NCBI GenBank assembly: GCA_031296115.1
Contig: JARLGI010000052.1
Location: 1 to 64,000, forward strand
Direction of reading: 5' to 3'
Source of the DNA: Acidobacteriota bacterium
GTDB taxonomy: Bacteria; Acidobacteriota; Terriglobia; Terriglobales; Acidobacteriaceae
DNA length: 64,000 bases
Below the pieces are notes generated by a model that was not told where the DNA came from, searched no databases, and was given only the letters and a program-made list of their open reading frames with translations. The translations under genes and the position numbers were made by a program. Shown piece by piece: positions 25,407 through 34,464 of the stretch (positions are counted from its first letter, which is position 1; the number at the start of each line of letters is the position of its first letter).

Positions 25407-25784
25407 TTAGGCGGCTGTAGCGGAATGGCGCCGGAGCACAACGTATCGTTCGGCCGCCAGCAAGATGCTGCGCACGTCGTCTGCGAGGCAGCAATCCACC
25501 GCGCCGATTGCCAGGGCCTCGCTCCACATCCGGTCATCGGCCAGGCGATGCACGCAGACAAACGCCGTCGAGGGGAATTGCGAGCACAGCTTCTTGAGTT
25601 CCGCCATGCTGATCACTTCGAGATCGACGACGGCAAAGGGCGCACGCAAACGCCCGATGGCGGAAACGATTTCGTCGCCAGTCTTGGCGACCGTAAGATT
25701 GTTGAATTGTTTACGCAGCGAAGTAGCCAGCCGCTCCGCCGAAACTGCATCGTGGTGAGCGAGTACAACATTGATAGGCCGCAT
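25407..25784 (-). CDS. Atypical stand-alone receiver-domain protein
   Basis: 125 residues with a CheY-like pattern: MRPINVVLAHHDAVSAERLA, then a hydrophobic strand ending in the phospho-acceptor-like Asp of FAVVDLEVIS, and STAFVCVH before a C-terminal AIGAVDCCLADD. The acidic pair that normally coordinates magnesium is replaced by HHD, and the conserved Lys is not obvious, so phosphorylation may be lost or altered. No kinase is adjacent. Lies between xseB and ispA on the same strand. Confidence 0.65.
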   Translation of the reverse strand: MRPINVVLAHHDAVSAERLATSLRKQFNNLTVAKTGDEIVSAIGRLRAPFAVVDLEVISMAELKKLCSQFPSTAFVCVHRLADDRMWSEALAIGAVDCCLADDVRSILLAAERYVVLRRHSATAA

Positions 25785-25891
25785 GGCAAATCCTTCTGAC
25801 AGTGGCGAAAAGGTAAGAAACTGTGGACGAAGAATTTAGCAACTGCGCACCGAACTGGCGCGGACTATTGGTTGTTGGCCCGTATCATCTG

Positions 25892-26131
25892 CTATTTCCC
25901 CAAGTCACCGGCTTGGGTCGCAGCCTCGAATGCCTCCGGCTGAAGTTTGCCGTTGCGCTTCAGCAGGATCTCAACTTTGCCTTCGGCTTCCTCCAGTTCC
26001 TTTCGGCAGGAACCGGAAAGTCTCATGCCTTCGTCGAAAAGCTCCAGAGCCCGGTCAAGAGAAACGTCGCCCTTTTCCAATTCAGCCACGATCTTCTCCA
26101 GCCGTTGGAGGCACTCTTCAAACTTGGGCAA
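25892..26131 (-). CDS. xseB: Exodeoxyribonuclease VII small subunit
   Basis: About 79 residues: KFEECLQRLEKIVAELEKGD and SLDRALELFDEGMRLSGSCR are the family signature; the rest is coiled-coil, with a tail KVEILLKRNGKLQPEAFE. Partner of XseA, which is not in the window. Both candidate starts are TTG: 26137 or 26131. GGAG is seven bases before 26131, so I prefer it. Confidence 0.88.
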   Translation of the reverse strand: MPKFEECLQRLEKIVAELEKGDVSLDRALELFDEGMRLSGSCRKELEEAEGKVEILLKRNGKLQPEAFEAATQAGDLGK

Positions 26132-26240
26132 ACTCAAACTCCTAGGGCAATTCTAGTTCAGATGGGCGCTATCGAGCGTGAAAAATTGATGCCAACTTTA
26201 GGCTACTGGCAATCGCTTCCAGGCGGTCAGCGTACGGCTA

Positions 26241-28094
26241 CTAAACAGCGGCGCGCTTGCTGGTGCCCAGGGCCTCCAGCACATCCACCGCAGAGGAATA
26301 CCGTCCAAAGGGAGCGCTGATTTGCGCGCCCTGAACCATGGGACGTACGGCTGAGAGCATGTCGCGTGCGATGGCGACGCCTTCCGCGCGAGCAGCGTCC
26401 GCAGTGGTCGCCTTCGCCAGGCGCGCAAATATCTCGTCCGGAATGGAAACCCGCAGTTCATTCTTCATGAACTCGGCATTGCGCATGCTGGTCAAGGGCC
26501 AGATTCCGGCCACCACTGGGATGCGGCAGTGCTCAATGCGGCGCAGGAAAGCCTCCAGCAAGCATATATCGAAGACCGGCTGCGTCACCGCCAGCTCGGC
26601 ACCGGCCTGCACCTTGTACTCGAACCGGCGAATTTCCTCGTCGATATTCGGCACGCCAGGATTGGCCCCGACCGCGATGACGAACTTGGTCGAACTGCCG
26701 GTCGGATTGCCGCCAATATCGAGGCCGCGATTGAGATTGTGGACGATGTTCACCAGCCCGATCGCGTCCACGTCGAACACCGCCGTGGCGTCCGGGTAAT
26801 CGCCCATCTTAGGCGGGTCGCCGGTGATGCAAATCAGGTTGCGGATACCAATGGCACTGGCGCCGAGCAGGTCCGACTGGATTCCGAGCACGTTGCGGTC
26901 ACGGCAGGTGTAATGCAGGATCGGTTCAATTCCTACCTGCTGCTGGACCAACAGGCACAGAGCCTGGTTGCTCATGCGCGCCGAAGCGCGCGGGCTGTCG
27001 GGGATGTTGACCGCATCCACGCCCACCGATTTCAGGAACCTCGCCCCTTCGATCTCGCGGCTGGCTTCGGTGCCGCGTGGCGGAACAATCTCCACCATGG
27101 TGACGAATTCACCCGCGGCGATCTTGCGTCCCAGTTGCGAACGCTCTGGCATTGGGGGGACTTCCACCGGCTCCGCTTTAGGCGCGGGGCTCGGCTTGCG
27201 GGTTGTGGCGTGGCCCGGAACCGCCCGCAGGAAGGACTTCATCACGTGGATATGATCCGGCGTGGTGCCGCAGCAACCGCCCACCAGGCGCACACCAATG
27301 TCCACAAAGCGCCGGGCGTATTCCGCCATGTATTCCGGCGAGCAGAGATAGATGTTGCGGCCTTCCACCGAGCGTGGCATGCCGGCGTTGGGTTGCGCCG
27401 AGAGCGGCGCAGTGGTGACGGCGCGTACCCGCTCCAGGGCGTCGAGCATCGCCACCGGCCCTACGCTGCAATTACATCCCACTGCATCAGCGCCCCAAGC
27501 CTCGATTTGCGGGCCGTAGTGCTCGGGACTGGAGCCATCCAGGCAATTGCCTTCCTCGTCGATGGTGACCTGCGCCACCACGGGCAGCTTGGGATTGACC
27601 TCGCGAGCGGCGAGAATGGCCTGGTGAAGCTCTTCCAGATATCCAAACGTTTCCAGAATAATCAGGTCAACGCCCTCGTCATTGAGGGAGGCGATCTGCT
27701 CCCGGAAAGCGCTTCGCGCCTCGTCCAGCGACACCTTGCCCAGCGGTTCAATACGCACACCTAACGGTCCCACAGCGCCGGCTACCAAGGCGTCGAAGCT
27801 CTTGGCCGCTTCCCGGGCCAAGCGAGCACCCTGGCGGTTGACGTCGGCGAGCTTATCCACACACCCGTGCTTCGCCAAACGAAACGAATTGGCGCCAAAG
27901 GTGTTTGTTTCAATGATGTCCGCCCCGGCCTTCAAGTAATCCTGATGGATATTGCGGATCAAGTCGGGCTGGGACACGTTGAGTTCGTCGTAGCACCGAT
28001 TGATGAAGATGCCCTTGGAATACAACAGAGTACCCATGGCGCCGTCGCATAAAACTGCGCCTGTCTGCAATCGCGAGATGAGGTCTTTTGCCAT
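26241..28094 (-). CDS. Homocysteine S-methyltransferase / methylenetetrahydrofolate reductase fusion
   Basis: Two-domain protein of 617 residues. The N-terminal half is a zinc-dependent homocysteine methyltransferase: LCDGAMGTLLYSKGI, ADIIETNTFGAN, DAVGCNCSVGP and LVGGCCGTTPDHI supply the three cysteine ligands. The C-terminal half is a MetF-type reductase (VTMVEIVPPRGTEASREIEG, DAVNIPDSPRASARM, ICITGDPPKMGDYPDA, GAELAVTQPVFD). Together they reduce methylene-THF and methylate homocysteine to methionine, although which methyl donor is used is not visible. The frame extends to 28202, but MAKDLISRLQ at 28094 is the natural start. Confidence 0.9.
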   Translation of the reverse strand: MAKDLISRLQTGAVLCDGAMGTLLYSKGIFINRCYDELNVSQPDLIRNIHQDYLKAGADIIETNTFGANSFRLAKHGCVDKLADVNRQGARLAREAAKSFDALVAGAVGPLGVRIEPLGKVSLDEARSAFREQIASLNDEGVDLIILETFGYLEELHQAILAAREVNPKLPVVAQVTIDEEGNCLDGSSPEHYGPQIEAWGADAVGCNCSVGPVAMLDALERVRAVTTAPLSAQPNAGMPRSVEGRNIYLCSPEYMAEYARRFVDIGVRLVGGCCGTTPDHIHVMKSFLRAVPGHATTRKPSPAPKAEPVEVPPMPERSQLGRKIAAGEFVTMVEIVPPRGTEASREIEGARFLKSVGVDAVNIPDSPRASARMSNQALCLLVQQQVGIEPILHYTCRDRNVLGIQSDLLGASAIGIRNLICITGDPPKMGDYPDATAVFDVDAIGLVNIVHNLNRGLDIGGNPTGSSTKFVIAVGANPGVPNIDEEIRRFEYKVQAGAELAVTQPVFDICLLEAFLRRIEHCRIPVVAGIWPLTSMRNAEFMKNELRVSIPDEIFARLAKATTADAARAEGVAIARDMLSAVRPMVQGAQISAPFGRYSSAVDVLEALGTSKRAAV

Positions 28095-28192
28095 TGGGAT
28101 TCGGGGTCCGGCAGCTGAGCTTGTTTGAACTTTATCGTAAACGGCGGCAGATCGCCATTCCAGCAGGCCGGTCCAGCAATCCCGGCCTCTGT

Positions 28193-28198
28193 TATAAT
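28193..28198 (+). promoter_or_regulatory. Possible -10 box for the lipoprotein gene
   Basis: TATAAT at 28193-28198, in the gap between two divergent genes and about 54 bp before the proposed start codon. No convincing -35 element is seen at the usual distance. Confidence 0.35.
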
Positions 28199-28251
28199 TC
28201 ATGGGTTTACAACCACCTATCTTAAATCAGCATGATGTATGGGGTACGCGT

Positions 28252-29472
28252 TTGAAGCGGTTTTCACTCCTCCTGGCAGTCGTTTCCCTGGCTATGTTCT
28301 TGGGGTCGTGTGGCGGTGGATCGAGTTCCAACACGCCGCCCAGCAAGTCGTCTCATCGTGCCTTCCTGAGCAACACTTACACCGGCAACCTGCAGATCAT
28401 GGACACCCAAAACGACACGACTCCGTATACTCCGGAGACAACAAGCTCTTCGGGACAGCTGATCCCGGGCACCCCAGTGACCATTTCAGCGGGAAACTCC
28501 GCGACATTTCTGGTGGAAAGCCCCAACCTCTCCACAACTGCCATCTTTGATCCCAGCAACAATACGGTCATTTTTGTCGACAACAACAAAGAGACAGCCG
28601 GCAACGTGGTTGGCCTCCCGGGACGTTCCAGCATGGCGCTCTTCTCCCCCGACAGCGCTGCCCTCTATGTGCCGGAACACAACGCGCCCATTACTGGCAA
28701 CGCGCCGGGCGGGGTGACAGTCGTTGACGTAGTTAACGGAGTAGTTACTGTCACGTATAGCGTTCCGTCGGCCACTTACATTGCTCTCAGTCCAAGCGGC
28801 CAATACCTGCTGGTGTTCGCGGACAATTCGGATTCCGCCTTCTTGCTGGACTTGAAGGCTTCTACGATCGCAGCCGTGGAGATTCCAGGATTTGCCCGTC
28901 CGGTCAATGCTTTCTTCAGCGCCGACAACAATACCGCCTATGTGCTCAGTTGCGGCCCCGAGTGCGGTTCGATGGCTGGACCTCCCTCTGTGTCCCAACT
29001 CGACATTCCCTCCAAAACCATCAAGGCTACGGTGGCCGTGGGCGGCGCGAGTGTCGGCCTGATGAACGCCACGACGCTTTACGTAGCCGGAACACCGGGA
29101 GCGACAGGCACCTATGACGCCGTGAATATCAGCACCATGACGCGCCTTACGGCTAACTCGGTGGCTATCGGCGATGGGACACACACTACGATGGCGCTGG
29201 CGCAGAACAACATGCTCTACATTGGAGCCAGCACGTGTGCCAACCAAACCACCGGCTGTCTTTCGGTGGTAGATGTCAGCAAGAGTGCGGCAGTGCCACC
29301 GCTACCGCCGCGTGGCAATGTAACCGGCATGCTCGCCATCGTTGGACGAAATACCGTGTATGTCATCGAGGGCGGCTACCTGGCGATTTACGACACGACT
29401 ACCAGCCAACCTCAGCAGACCCAGGTGGTGTTCAGCGGCGCTCTCTACAGCGTGGTACAGGTCGACCAGTAG
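28252..29472 (+). CDS. Beta-propeller (YVTN-like) lipoprotein
   Basis: From TTG 28252 (GGGG upstream) the product starts LKRFSLLLAVVSLAMFLGSC, a lipoprotein signal with lipobox LGSC, then a Gly/Ser linker. The body of about 380 residues has propeller-blade-like repeats (SHRAFLSNTYTGNLQIMDTQ, SATYIALSPSGQYLLVFADN, FFSADNNTAYVLSCG, GNVTGMLAIVGRNTVYVIEG). Expected to be a membrane-anchored surface or periplasmic protein; the ligand is unknown. The frame continues upstream to ATG 28201, but then the signal peptide would be internal. Confidence 0.75.
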   Translation: MKRFSLLLAVVSLAMFLGSCGGGSSSNTPPSKSSHRAFLSNTYTGNLQIMDTQNDTTPYTPETTSSSGQLIPGTPVTISAGNSATFLVESPNLSTTAIFDPSNNTVIFVDNNKETAGNVVGLPGRSSMALFSPDSAALYVPEHNAPITGNAPGGVTVVDVVNGVVTVTYSVPSATYIALSPSGQYLLVFADNSDSAFLLDLKASTIAAVEIPGFARPVNAFFSADNNTAYVLSCGPECGSMAGPPSVSQLDIPSKTIKATVAVGGASVGLMNATTLYVAGTPGATGTYDAVNISTMTRLTANSVAIGDGTHTTMALAQNNMLYIGASTCANQTTGCLSVVDVSKSAAVPPLPPRGNVTGMLAIVGRNTVYVIEGGYLAIYDTTTSQPQQTQVVFSGALYSVVQVDQ

Positions 29473-29572
29473 TGTGGGAGCCGTTCGGTTACCAGAATCG
29501 AGCTGGCTTTGCAAACCAAACTGCGGCTGGGACTCTCTTCCACCAGGCTCGACTCGGCTGCGGGTTAGACTA

Positions 29573-32140
29573 TCACGGCTCCAGCCTTAGGTGATGCGCT
29601 CCTGCCTGCTGCACCGCCTGCGGCGCGAACGGCAAGGCGAACGTGCGTCCCTGATAGTAAGCGTCCCACTGATCGTCGTAATGTCCGTCAAAAATATTTC
29701 CCGACTGACCGTTCACGATGTCGAGGGTTGACTGGTCACGGTTCGCGAAATCTACCGTCAGGCGCTCGGATGGACCAAAGTGGGTGCCCACCTGCTTCAC
29801 CGTCTGCCCGTCTCCCGAGAGCGGCTGGCTGCCCGGGCCGGCAGCGCGCTTCAGTATGGGAAAGTTGCTCCAGAAAGGATGCTTGATGTCCACGCGATGC
29901 ACGCGTCCCCATTTCCACATCGCGAGAACCTTGGGGGTCTCCGCATCGTCCACCGCGGCCTGTACCGCGGCGGTCAGCAGTTCGTCGTAGCCGGCGTACC
30001 CCCCGGGCAGCCATCGCGGCGGCTGATGGGCCAAAACGTTCTCCAGCCACACCGGACTCATCCACCACTGGTACTGCTTCCAGTCATCGCCCAACTTGGG
30101 CTTCAGCAGCAGCTCGTCCAGCTTCTTGCGCGAGAAGTAAGCAGCACTGGGTGCGGCTGATTCGGTGGTCATTGCGCCATCCCAGTTGCGCATCAGGTCG
30201 GCCGCTGCTTTGGCGCGTGGTGAGGCCTTGGGCGTGTGATCGACCGCGTAGACGAAGCGCTCGGCGCAGTAGCGATCGAACTCAGAAAGAACGTCCGTCT
30301 GGATTGCCAGCATGTCTTCTGGCGCCAATTTTTTCTTGGCATTCAGCAGCTTGTAGATGCGCTCGGTGCGATAGGGCGAACCCCACTCGACGCTGACCAG
30401 GAACGGGTAGCCGTCTGGAGCAACGCGTCCGTTGGCCGTAGCAATCGTCCCGGAAGGCGGATCGTACACATTGGGAAGCTGCTCATAGGGCACGTAGCCG
30501 GTCCATTCGTGCGCATCGTCGTCGCCCGGCACGGGCACCGAACCGTCGCCAGAGGCGCGAATGGGAACCATGCCTGTGGCGTGGTATCCGATGTGCCCAT
30601 CCACGTCGGCATAAACGACGTTCTGCCCGGGCGCGCCGAACTTGGAGAATGCGGCCACGAACTCCTGCCAGTTCTTCGCCGAATCCACCGCATGGAAAAC
30701 CGTGCCTGAGGCCCGGGGGTCGTACACAGTCCACTTCAACGCCAGTTGGCGCTTCTCGCCGGGGACGAGGTCGGTGATGATGGGGCCGTGTCGCGTGACT
30801 ACCACGTCCAGCTTGACCTCGCGCTTGCCCTTTACCTCGATGATTTCCTGGCGATGCTCGGGTTGCATCCAGCCCTGCGGCGTCAAGTATTTGCCCTTGT
30901 CGTTGAACTTCTCGATGTAGACGTCTTCCACGTTGGGACCCAGGTTGGTAAAGCCCCACGCAATGCGGCGATTGTGCCCGACGATGACGAACGGCACACC
31001 GGGAAGCGTCACACCCACGACGTCAAAGTCTCCGGCGGTCAGGTGCGCCTCGTACCAGACGTTGGGAATGCGCAGGTCGAGATGCATGTCGTTCGACAGT
31101 AGCGGCTTGCCGGAAACGGTGCGCGCCCCCGACACCACCCAGTTGTTGGAGCCGGGCAGAAGGCGGTCATCTGAATTACTCATGCACTTCGGATCACGCA
31201 GAAGCGCGGCTAGTGCAGGTTCGAACAGACTTTTCGGATTCTGCACAGCCGCCAGAACCTTCGCGAAACCGTCACCCTGCGGGCACGAGTCGAAGGACCT
31301 GTTCTTCTGTTCTGGCTGCGACCGCTGTCCTAGCTTTCCACCGTCGCCCTTGGTTCCTCCCGGCGGTGCATCTTCCTCCTCGTCGGGCGTCGTTTCTCCC
31401 GGAATCTCATTCTCGATCGACTTGCTCTCCGCTCCCGGCGGATGGTCGCGCCACGACGAATTCACATACAGGTCGGCGGCCAACTCGGGTCCTAGTTTGG
31501 CCAGTATCTTCTCTTTCTCCAACTTGTCCTTGTAGAGACCGTGGTTGAGGAATTCGGTCATTGACAAGCCCACCAGCGCGGAGTCCTCGACCGTCCAAAC
31601 GTGAGGGAAGTACGTGAGAAAGCGAAATTCCAGCGGCAACGTCTTCTGGTGCTGCGCGATGTAGGCATTGACGCCAGCGGCGTAGGCCTCGAAGTGGGCG
31701 CGCTGCGCCGGATCCAGGTTGGCCGCGATCTGCTCCGCCACCTGCCGCAGGCCGAGAACACGCTGCTCGCGGTCGGCCTTGACGTATTCGGGGCCCAGCA
31801 CTTCAGCTAGGTCGCCGGAAGCGTACCGGCGCGTCATGTCCATCTGCCACAGCCGGTCTTGGGCAGTCAGATAGCCCTGCGCAAACAGCAGGTCCGGCAG
31901 GTTGGAGGCCGAGATGTTGGGCACTCCCAGCGAGTCGTAAGTCACAATCACGGGCTTCGCCAGGCCGGAGAGCTGAATTGTGCCGTCGCGCTGCGGCAAA
32001 GCAGCCTTCACCGCGCGATAGAACCAGAGGTCAAAGGCCACGAAGACAATCAGTAGCAGCACCAGAACCGCGACCACCGTGCGGAGAATGAACTTTGTCC
32101 TTGATGAACGGGGAGGCAAGATGATCGTCGTAGCTGTCAT
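29573..32140 (-). CDS. Penicillin acylase (Ntn-hydrolase) family protein
   Basis: 855 residues with an N-terminal membrane anchor (TVVAVLVLLLIVFVAFDLWF). Alpha-chain blocks are DSLGVPNISASNLPDLLFAQ and GYLTAQDRLWQMDMTRRYAS. The autocatalytic serine is Ser331 in PGSNNWVVSGARTVSGKPLL; later NDMHLDLRIPNVWYE and VGVTLPGVPFVIVGHNRRIAWGF. The precursor is normally cleaved before Ser331 to give two chains and hydrolyses amides or acyl-homoserine lactones. Residues 233-291 form a low-complexity acidic/Gly-rich insert with no family counterpart that I recall. Confidence 0.87.
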   Translation of the reverse strand: MTATTIILPPRSSRTKFILRTVVAVLVLLLIVFVAFDLWFYRAVKAALPQRDGTIQLSGLAKPVIVTYDSLGVPNISASNLPDLLFAQGYLTAQDRLWQMDMTRRYASGDLAEVLGPEYVKADREQRVLGLRQVAEQIAANLDPAQRAHFEAYAAGVNAYIAQHQKTLPLEFRFLTYFPHVWTVEDSALVGLSMTEFLNHGLYKDKLEKEKILAKLGPELAADLYVNSSWRDHPPGAESKSIENEIPGETTPDEEEDAPPGGTKGDGGKLGQRSQPEQKNRSFDSCPQGDGFAKVLAAVQNPKSLFEPALAALLRDPKCMSNSDDRLLPGSNNWVVSGARTVSGKPLLSNDMHLDLRIPNVWYEAHLTAGDFDVVGVTLPGVPFVIVGHNRRIAWGFTNLGPNVEDVYIEKFNDKGKYLTPQGWMQPEHRQEIIEVKGKREVKLDVVVTRHGPIITDLVPGEKRQLALKWTVYDPRASGTVFHAVDSAKNWQEFVAAFSKFGAPGQNVVYADVDGHIGYHATGMVPIRASGDGSVPVPGDDDAHEWTGYVPYEQLPNVYDPPSGTIATANGRVAPDGYPFLVSVEWGSPYRTERIYKLLNAKKKLAPEDMLAIQTDVLSEFDRYCAERFVYAVDHTPKASPRAKAAADLMRNWDGAMTTESAAPSAAYFSRKKLDELLLKPKLGDDWKQYQWWMSPVWLENVLAHQPPRWLPGGYAGYDELLTAAVQAAVDDAETPKVLAMWKWGRVHRVDIKHPFWSNFPILKRAAGPGSQPLSGDGQTVKQVGTHFGPSERLTVDFANRDQSTLDIVNGQSGNIFDGHYDDQWDAYYQGRTFALPFAPQAVQQAGAHHLRLEP

Positions 32141-32244
32141 GGAAGTTGTCGATTATATAGCGTCCCAAACATCGAGCTGTGGTCTTCATTTACAATCAGC
32201 CCGCTACCTTTACGCACTTCATCGGCTGGAGTTCCGTCACGCTC

Positions 32245-33597
32245 ATGCGCCTGTCTCGGCTGCTCATCGCTCTTCTTCCTCTCTTCTCTGTGCTAACGTT
32301 TGCTCAGAATGCTAGTCCGACGGCAGCTCCGCCGCAGAGTTCGACACAAAAGAAGTCATCGTCGCAGGCGCTCACCATTTCGCCCAATGGCGCCGCGACC
32401 GGAGCGCGCGCGATTCACAACTCGGCGCTCATCGTTGACACCCATGCCGACACCCCCGGCCGTTTCGTGGACGAGAACTTCGACCTAGCGCAGGACGCCG
32501 GCACCGGCCATCTCGACTTCAACAAGATCAAGGCCGGCAACCTGGGAGCAGAGTTCTTCTCCATCTGGGTCGATCCCAAGACCTTCAAGGGGTGGGAAAT
32601 CCAGCGAGCGCTCGACATGATCGATTCGGTGTACGAGCAGGCGCGTCTTCATCCTGACAAGATGCAGATGGCCTTCAGTACCCAGGACATTCTGGCGGCG
32701 CACCGCCAGCACAAGCTGGCCGCGCTGATGGGCGTTGAGGGTGGGCATGCCATCCAGGGTGATATGCGCGTGCTGCGCGACTACTACCGCCTCGGCGTCC
32801 GCTACATGACACTCACCTGGTCGAACACCAACGAACTCGGCGACTCCAGCGGCGACCTGACCGACAAAAGGGTGGAGCATCACAACGGCATCACCGACTT
32901 CGGGCGCCGGGTGGTGCGGGAGATGAACCGCCTCGGCATAATCGTGGACATCTCGCACGTGGCCGACCGCACCTACTACCAGGCGCTGGTCGCCAGCCGC
33001 GCGCCGGTCATCGCATCGCATTCGTCGTCGCGAGCCCTCACCGATGCCCCGCGCAACATGACCGACGACATGCTGATTGCGCTGGCGCGCAATGGCGGCG
33101 TGGCCCAAGTAAACTTCAATTGTGGCTTCATTTCGCAGAAGTACCGGGACCGCGAAAAGCAGCTCGAGGCGGAGAAAGATCCAGACTACGAAAAAGTGGA
33201 GGGTTGGTTCCTGCTGCCGCAAACCGCCCAGGGCCGCAAGCAGATCGACGCCGACAAAGCTGCGCTGGAGATGAAGCTGCCGCGTCCGCCGCTCAGTGAT
33301 CTCATCGATCACATTGACCACATGGTGAAGGTCGCCGGTATCGACCATGTCGGGCTAGGGTCGGATTTTGACGGCGTGCCCTGCACGCCCCAGGGCCTGG
33401 ATTCCGCCGCAGACCTGCCAAAGATCACGCAAGCTCTGTACGAGCGCGGGTACAAGGCGGCCGACCTTGATAAGATTCTTGGCGGCAACCTGATGCGGGT
33501 GTTCGGCGAAGTGGAGAAACTGTCGAAGGAAATACAGGCCGAGACGAACCGCGACAACCGCCGCGAACTCGCGCCCAGTGGGCCGCCGCAACAGTAA
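32245..33597 (+). CDS. Membrane dipeptidase (peptidase M19), exported
   Basis: Signal peptide from ATG 32245 (MRLSRLLIALLPLFSVLTFA, then QNA), followed by a renal-dipeptidase-like zinc enzyme. Ligand motifs are VDTHADTPGRFVD (HxD), LMGVEGGHAIQG (bridging Glu), SHSSSRAL and HVGLGSDFDGVP. About 450 residues, as for the family. Predicted to cleave dipeptides, including D-residue ones, in the periplasm. The cyclophilin gene starts 18 bp later, so the two may form an export operon. An upstream in-frame ATG at 32179 gives a weaker signal sequence. Confidence 0.88.
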   Translation: MRLSRLLIALLPLFSVLTFAQNASPTAAPPQSSTQKKSSSQALTISPNGAATGARAIHNSALIVDTHADTPGRFVDENFDLAQDAGTGHLDFNKIKAGNLGAEFFSIWVDPKTFKGWEIQRALDMIDSVYEQARLHPDKMQMAFSTQDILAAHRQHKLAALMGVEGGHAIQGDMRVLRDYYRLGVRYMTLTWSNTNELGDSSGDLTDKRVEHHNGITDFGRRVVREMNRLGIIVDISHVADRTYYQALVASRAPVIASHSSSRALTDAPRNMTDDMLIALARNGGVAQVNFNCGFISQKYRDREKQLEAEKDPDYEKVEGWFLLPQTAQGRKQIDADKAALEMKLPRPPLSDLIDHIDHMVKVAGIDHVGLGSDFDGVPCTPQGLDSAADLPKITQALYERGYKAADLDKILGGNLMRVFGEVEKLSKEIQAETNRDNRRELAPSGPPQQ

Positions 33598-33614
33598 TAA
33601 GTTTTGGAGGACTC

Positions 33615-34298
33615 ATGCGTAACCTGATCGCAACACTCATCTGCCTCAGCCTGGCGACGTTCGCAGTCGCCCAAACAGCAACCCCGCAACAACCTGTGCC
33701 GTCCTATGCGCAAGCAGGTCCGGCGCCGGTCACCGCCACCATCGAGACCACCGACGGCAATATCACCTGCACGCTGTTTCCCGACAAGGTCCCACTCACG
33801 GTCGCCAATTTCATTGGGCTATCGACCGGCACCAAGGAGTGGAAGAACCCTAAGACTGGCGAGATGATGCACACCCCGCTTTACAGCGGGACCATCTGCC
33901 ATCGCGTGATTCCCAACTTCATGATCCAATGCGGCGATCCCGCGGGCAACGGGACCGGTGATCCAGGCTACAAATTCAAGGACGAGTTCACCACCGACCT
34001 CACCTTCGACCAGCCCGGACGTCTGGCCATGGCGAACAGCGGTCCTAATACAAACGGGTCGCAATTCTTCATTACCGAAGTTCCCACGCCGCATCTGAAC
34101 GGCAAGCACACCATCTTCGGGCAATGCGAAGACCTGGATGTGGTCAAGAAGATTGCGCGGGTACCAACCGATCCGCGTACCGACCGGCCGATGACTCCGG
34201 TAAAGATCCTGCGCATCAAGATTGCTGATCCACGTCATCCGGCGGGCGCAGCCAAGACCACAGGTACGGCCAAGAAGAGCACGTCGCCGGCGCAATAG
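33615..34298 (+). CDS. Peptidyl-prolyl cis-trans isomerase (cyclophilin type), exported
   Basis: Signal peptide MRNLIATLICLSLATFAVAQ, then a cyclophilin domain: TTDGNITCTLFPDKVPLTVA, GTICHRVIPNFMIQCGDPAG (FHRVIP equivalent), ANSGPNTNGSQFFITEVPTP and LNGKHTIFGQCED. Catalytic Arg is in HRVIP. GGAGG before ATG. Expected to assist folding in the periplasm. The C-terminal Lys/Thr/Ala tail is variable. 18 bp downstream of the dipeptidase. Confidence 0.9.
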   Translation: MRNLIATLICLSLATFAVAQTATPQQPVPSYAQAGPAPVTATIETTDGNITCTLFPDKVPLTVANFIGLSTGTKEWKNPKTGEMMHTPLYSGTICHRVIPNFMIQCGDPAGNGTGDPGYKFKDEFTTDLTFDQPGRLAMANSGPNTNGSQFFITEVPTPHLNGKHTIFGQCEDLDVVKKIARVPTDPRTDRPMTPVKILRIKIADPRHPAGAAKTTGTAKKSTSPAQ

Positions 34299-34464
34299 CG
34301 GCGAACCTGCATCGTGCGCTCGCGCCAAACCGGCCGGGCAACGGAATTTGGCGAAGACACTGGCTCGGCGCTCCCGGCTGTGATAGACAGGAGGCACAAC
34401 AGCATTACATACAGATCCGCTGGTTGCCGGCTGTTAATCGCTAGCTTCTCTTTTGGAGCGCCGC

